From the NCBI GenBank assembly GCA_963708245.1, contig OY970201.1, forward strand, positions 7,874,001 through 7,938,000: a stretch of 64,000 bases of DNA. Direction: 5' to 3'. Under the pieces are notes generated by a model that saw nothing but the letters and a program-made list of their open reading frames with translations, had not been told where the DNA came from and did no database searches. The translations under genes and the position numbers were made by a program. This stretch comes from CAVYXK01 sp963708245 (GTDB lineage Bacteria; Pseudomonadota; Alphaproteobacteria; Acetobacterales; Acetobacteraceae). Below are positions 63,149 through 64,000 of this stretch, in pieces; position 1 is the stretch's first letter; the number at the start of each line of letters is the position of its first letter.

Positions 63149-64000
63149 ATGGCCCGGGACCAGAGCGGGAGGACCGTGACGTTGCTCCAAAGATTCTGGC
63201 CTGTCGTGCTGCTGGCCGTTGTACTCGTTGGTTGCCAGAGCGTCCCCAACGGACCAGCGCAAGATTTTGTCGCCGCAGCCAACGCATTGGCACAGGCTGA
63301 ATCGGAGTATTTTGATCAGCTACAGGCCGCCTCGGACGAAAGCCATGTTTTGCTCGCCAGCGCTATTTACGTGCAGGGCGGCCCGAAGTTTTCCGCAATT
63401 GCGCCGGAGTTGACGAAACGGGACGATTTCTCGAAGGCCAAAGCCGTGCGCATGGCGGTCATGGCACAATTGCAGAACTACGCCCAGCAGATTGCCGCCA
63501 TTACCGCAGCGGCAACAGGAACCTGGGTTGTTGATGACGCCAAGGGTGTGGTCACCAACGTGACGACACTGCTGAAAGACCAGAAAGCGGCCAAGGTCAC
63601 TCAGCAGCAGGCTGGGGTGATCCAGATCGCCGTGCAGCAATTGGCTACGGCGATTGTCAGCGGGGCGACTGCTCGCGAGCTGCAATCCCTTGCCAAACAG
63701 GCTCACACGCCCCTCAGCGCTATTGCGACGATGGTCGCCCAGGACAACGCCAACATCGAGTCGGACAAGTTTGCACCGGGTCTGATGGCGGATCAGCAGA
63801 TGGGAATGATCGCCATTCTGAATGCGATCTATACGGATCCTCGGGTCAGCAGCGGTCAGCGTTTTGAGGCTGTCATGGCGTGGCATGCTTGGAAACCTTC
63901 TCTCGTCAACAAAGGCAACGATATCAGCAGTGCATTGGCGAAGCTGGTGAAGGCCAATGACGCACTGGCGGCGAAGCAGCCCTTGTCCGCAGGTGTGCTG
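63149..64000 (+). CDS. Lipoprotein with helical periplasmic domain, partial (runs off window)
   Basis: 284 codons are visible with no stop before the window ends. The start ATG has ggaggt 13 nt upstream; GTG 63176 is a second in-frame start preceded by gggagga. Residues 10-29 are a lipoprotein signal (FWPVVLLAVVLVGC), with the lipobox VLVG-C. The mature part is mostly helical and Ala/Gln-rich (AQDFVAAANALAQAES, KDQKAAKVTQQQAGVIQIAVQ). It is not a recognised family. Low-complexity helices suggest a coiled-coil or helical-bundle lipoprotein of the periplasm. Confidence 0.7.
   Translation, partial: MARDQSGRTVTLLQRFWPVVLLAVVLVGCQSVPNGPAQDFVAAANALAQAESEYFDQLQAASDESHVLLASAIYVQGGPKFSAIAPELTKRDDFSKAKAVRMAVMAQLQNYAQQIAAITAAATGTWVVDDAKGVVTNVTTLLKDQKAAKVTQQQAGVIQIAVQQLATAIVSGATARELQSLAKQAHTPLSAIATMVAQDNANIESDKFAPGLMADQQMGMIAILNAIYTDPRVSSGQRFEAVMAWHAWKPSLVNKGNDISSALAKLVKANDALAAKQPLSAGVL

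Noticed and set aside
1..64000. CRISPR arrays
   Set aside because: No regularly spaced direct repeats with unique spacers were seen.
1..64000. tRNA and rRNA genes
   Set aside because: No cloverleaf with a TTCGANTC arm and CCA-type end, and no rRNA-like sequence, was found by eye.

Overview
The window is high-GC alphaproteobacterial chromosome. The block recG / sdhE / mfd, the translationally chained trpB-trpA-accD-folC, and the addA-trxA pair all point to Alphaproteobacteria. An Acetobacteraceae-like (Rhodospirillales/Acetobacterales) host is my inference from gene order and protein style; no rRNA gene is present to confirm it. No tRNA, rRNA or CRISPR array was seen.

Layout. 1-4.4 kb holds mobile DNA: the 3' part of an IS701/IS4-like transposase, a cache-domain secreted protein, a group II intron with its reverse transcriptase, and a small secreted protein. 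4.6-6.8 kb holds a 3-methyladenine DNA glycosylase divergent from dgoK-dgoA (2-keto-3-deoxygalactonate catabolism). 6.8-10.2 kb is a lower-GC accessory island: a toxin-tip-like gene split by an IS256 element (8-bp target duplication visible), a DUF4279 protein, and degenerate fragments. 10.7-20 kb holds a hypothetical protein, an orphan pcaH-like dioxygenase, a Kef-type antiporter with an internal deletion, a frameshifted gamma-glutamyltransferase, a frameshifted GH51 arabinofuranosidase and argD-argF.

20-28.9 kb carries a molybdenum hydroxylase large subunit with a MoaD-like partner, divergent from a benzoylformate-decarboxylase-like enzyme, an RraA/aldolase-family protein and an aldehyde dehydrogenase; then HU, an MFS transporter and a small secreted protein. 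29-34.9 kb is mfd-sdhE divergent from recG. 35-44 kb holds a DUF1028 protein, a Liv-type binding protein, and the overlapping chain trpB-trpA-accD-folC-GH42 hydrolase. 44-48.2 kb is a minus-strand oxidative module: a protein made of two tandem copies of one domain, a DyP peroxidase and a catalase-like protein. An IS5-family (IS1031-like) element sits 18 nt before its first start codon. 49.7-50.4 kb holds a signal-peptide micro-protein and a chain of three overlapping micro-ORFs. 51.3-55.5 kb is trxA and addA, with no addB beside addA. 55.7-59.3 kb is an AAA+ ATPase / subtilase pair that matches the IetA-IetS architecture, with the ATPase frameshifted. The end holds a DUF6398 protein, a second gamma-glutamyltransferase following a CitE-like lyase, and a lipoprotein running off the right edge.

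Most notable: the IetAS-like pair next to an addA that lacks addB; the DyP/catalase/tandem-domain module cut from its promoter region by an IS; the toxin/immunity-like remnant broken by IS256; the micro-ORF chain; and four genes that would each be restored by removing one base, which could be real decay or assembly error.
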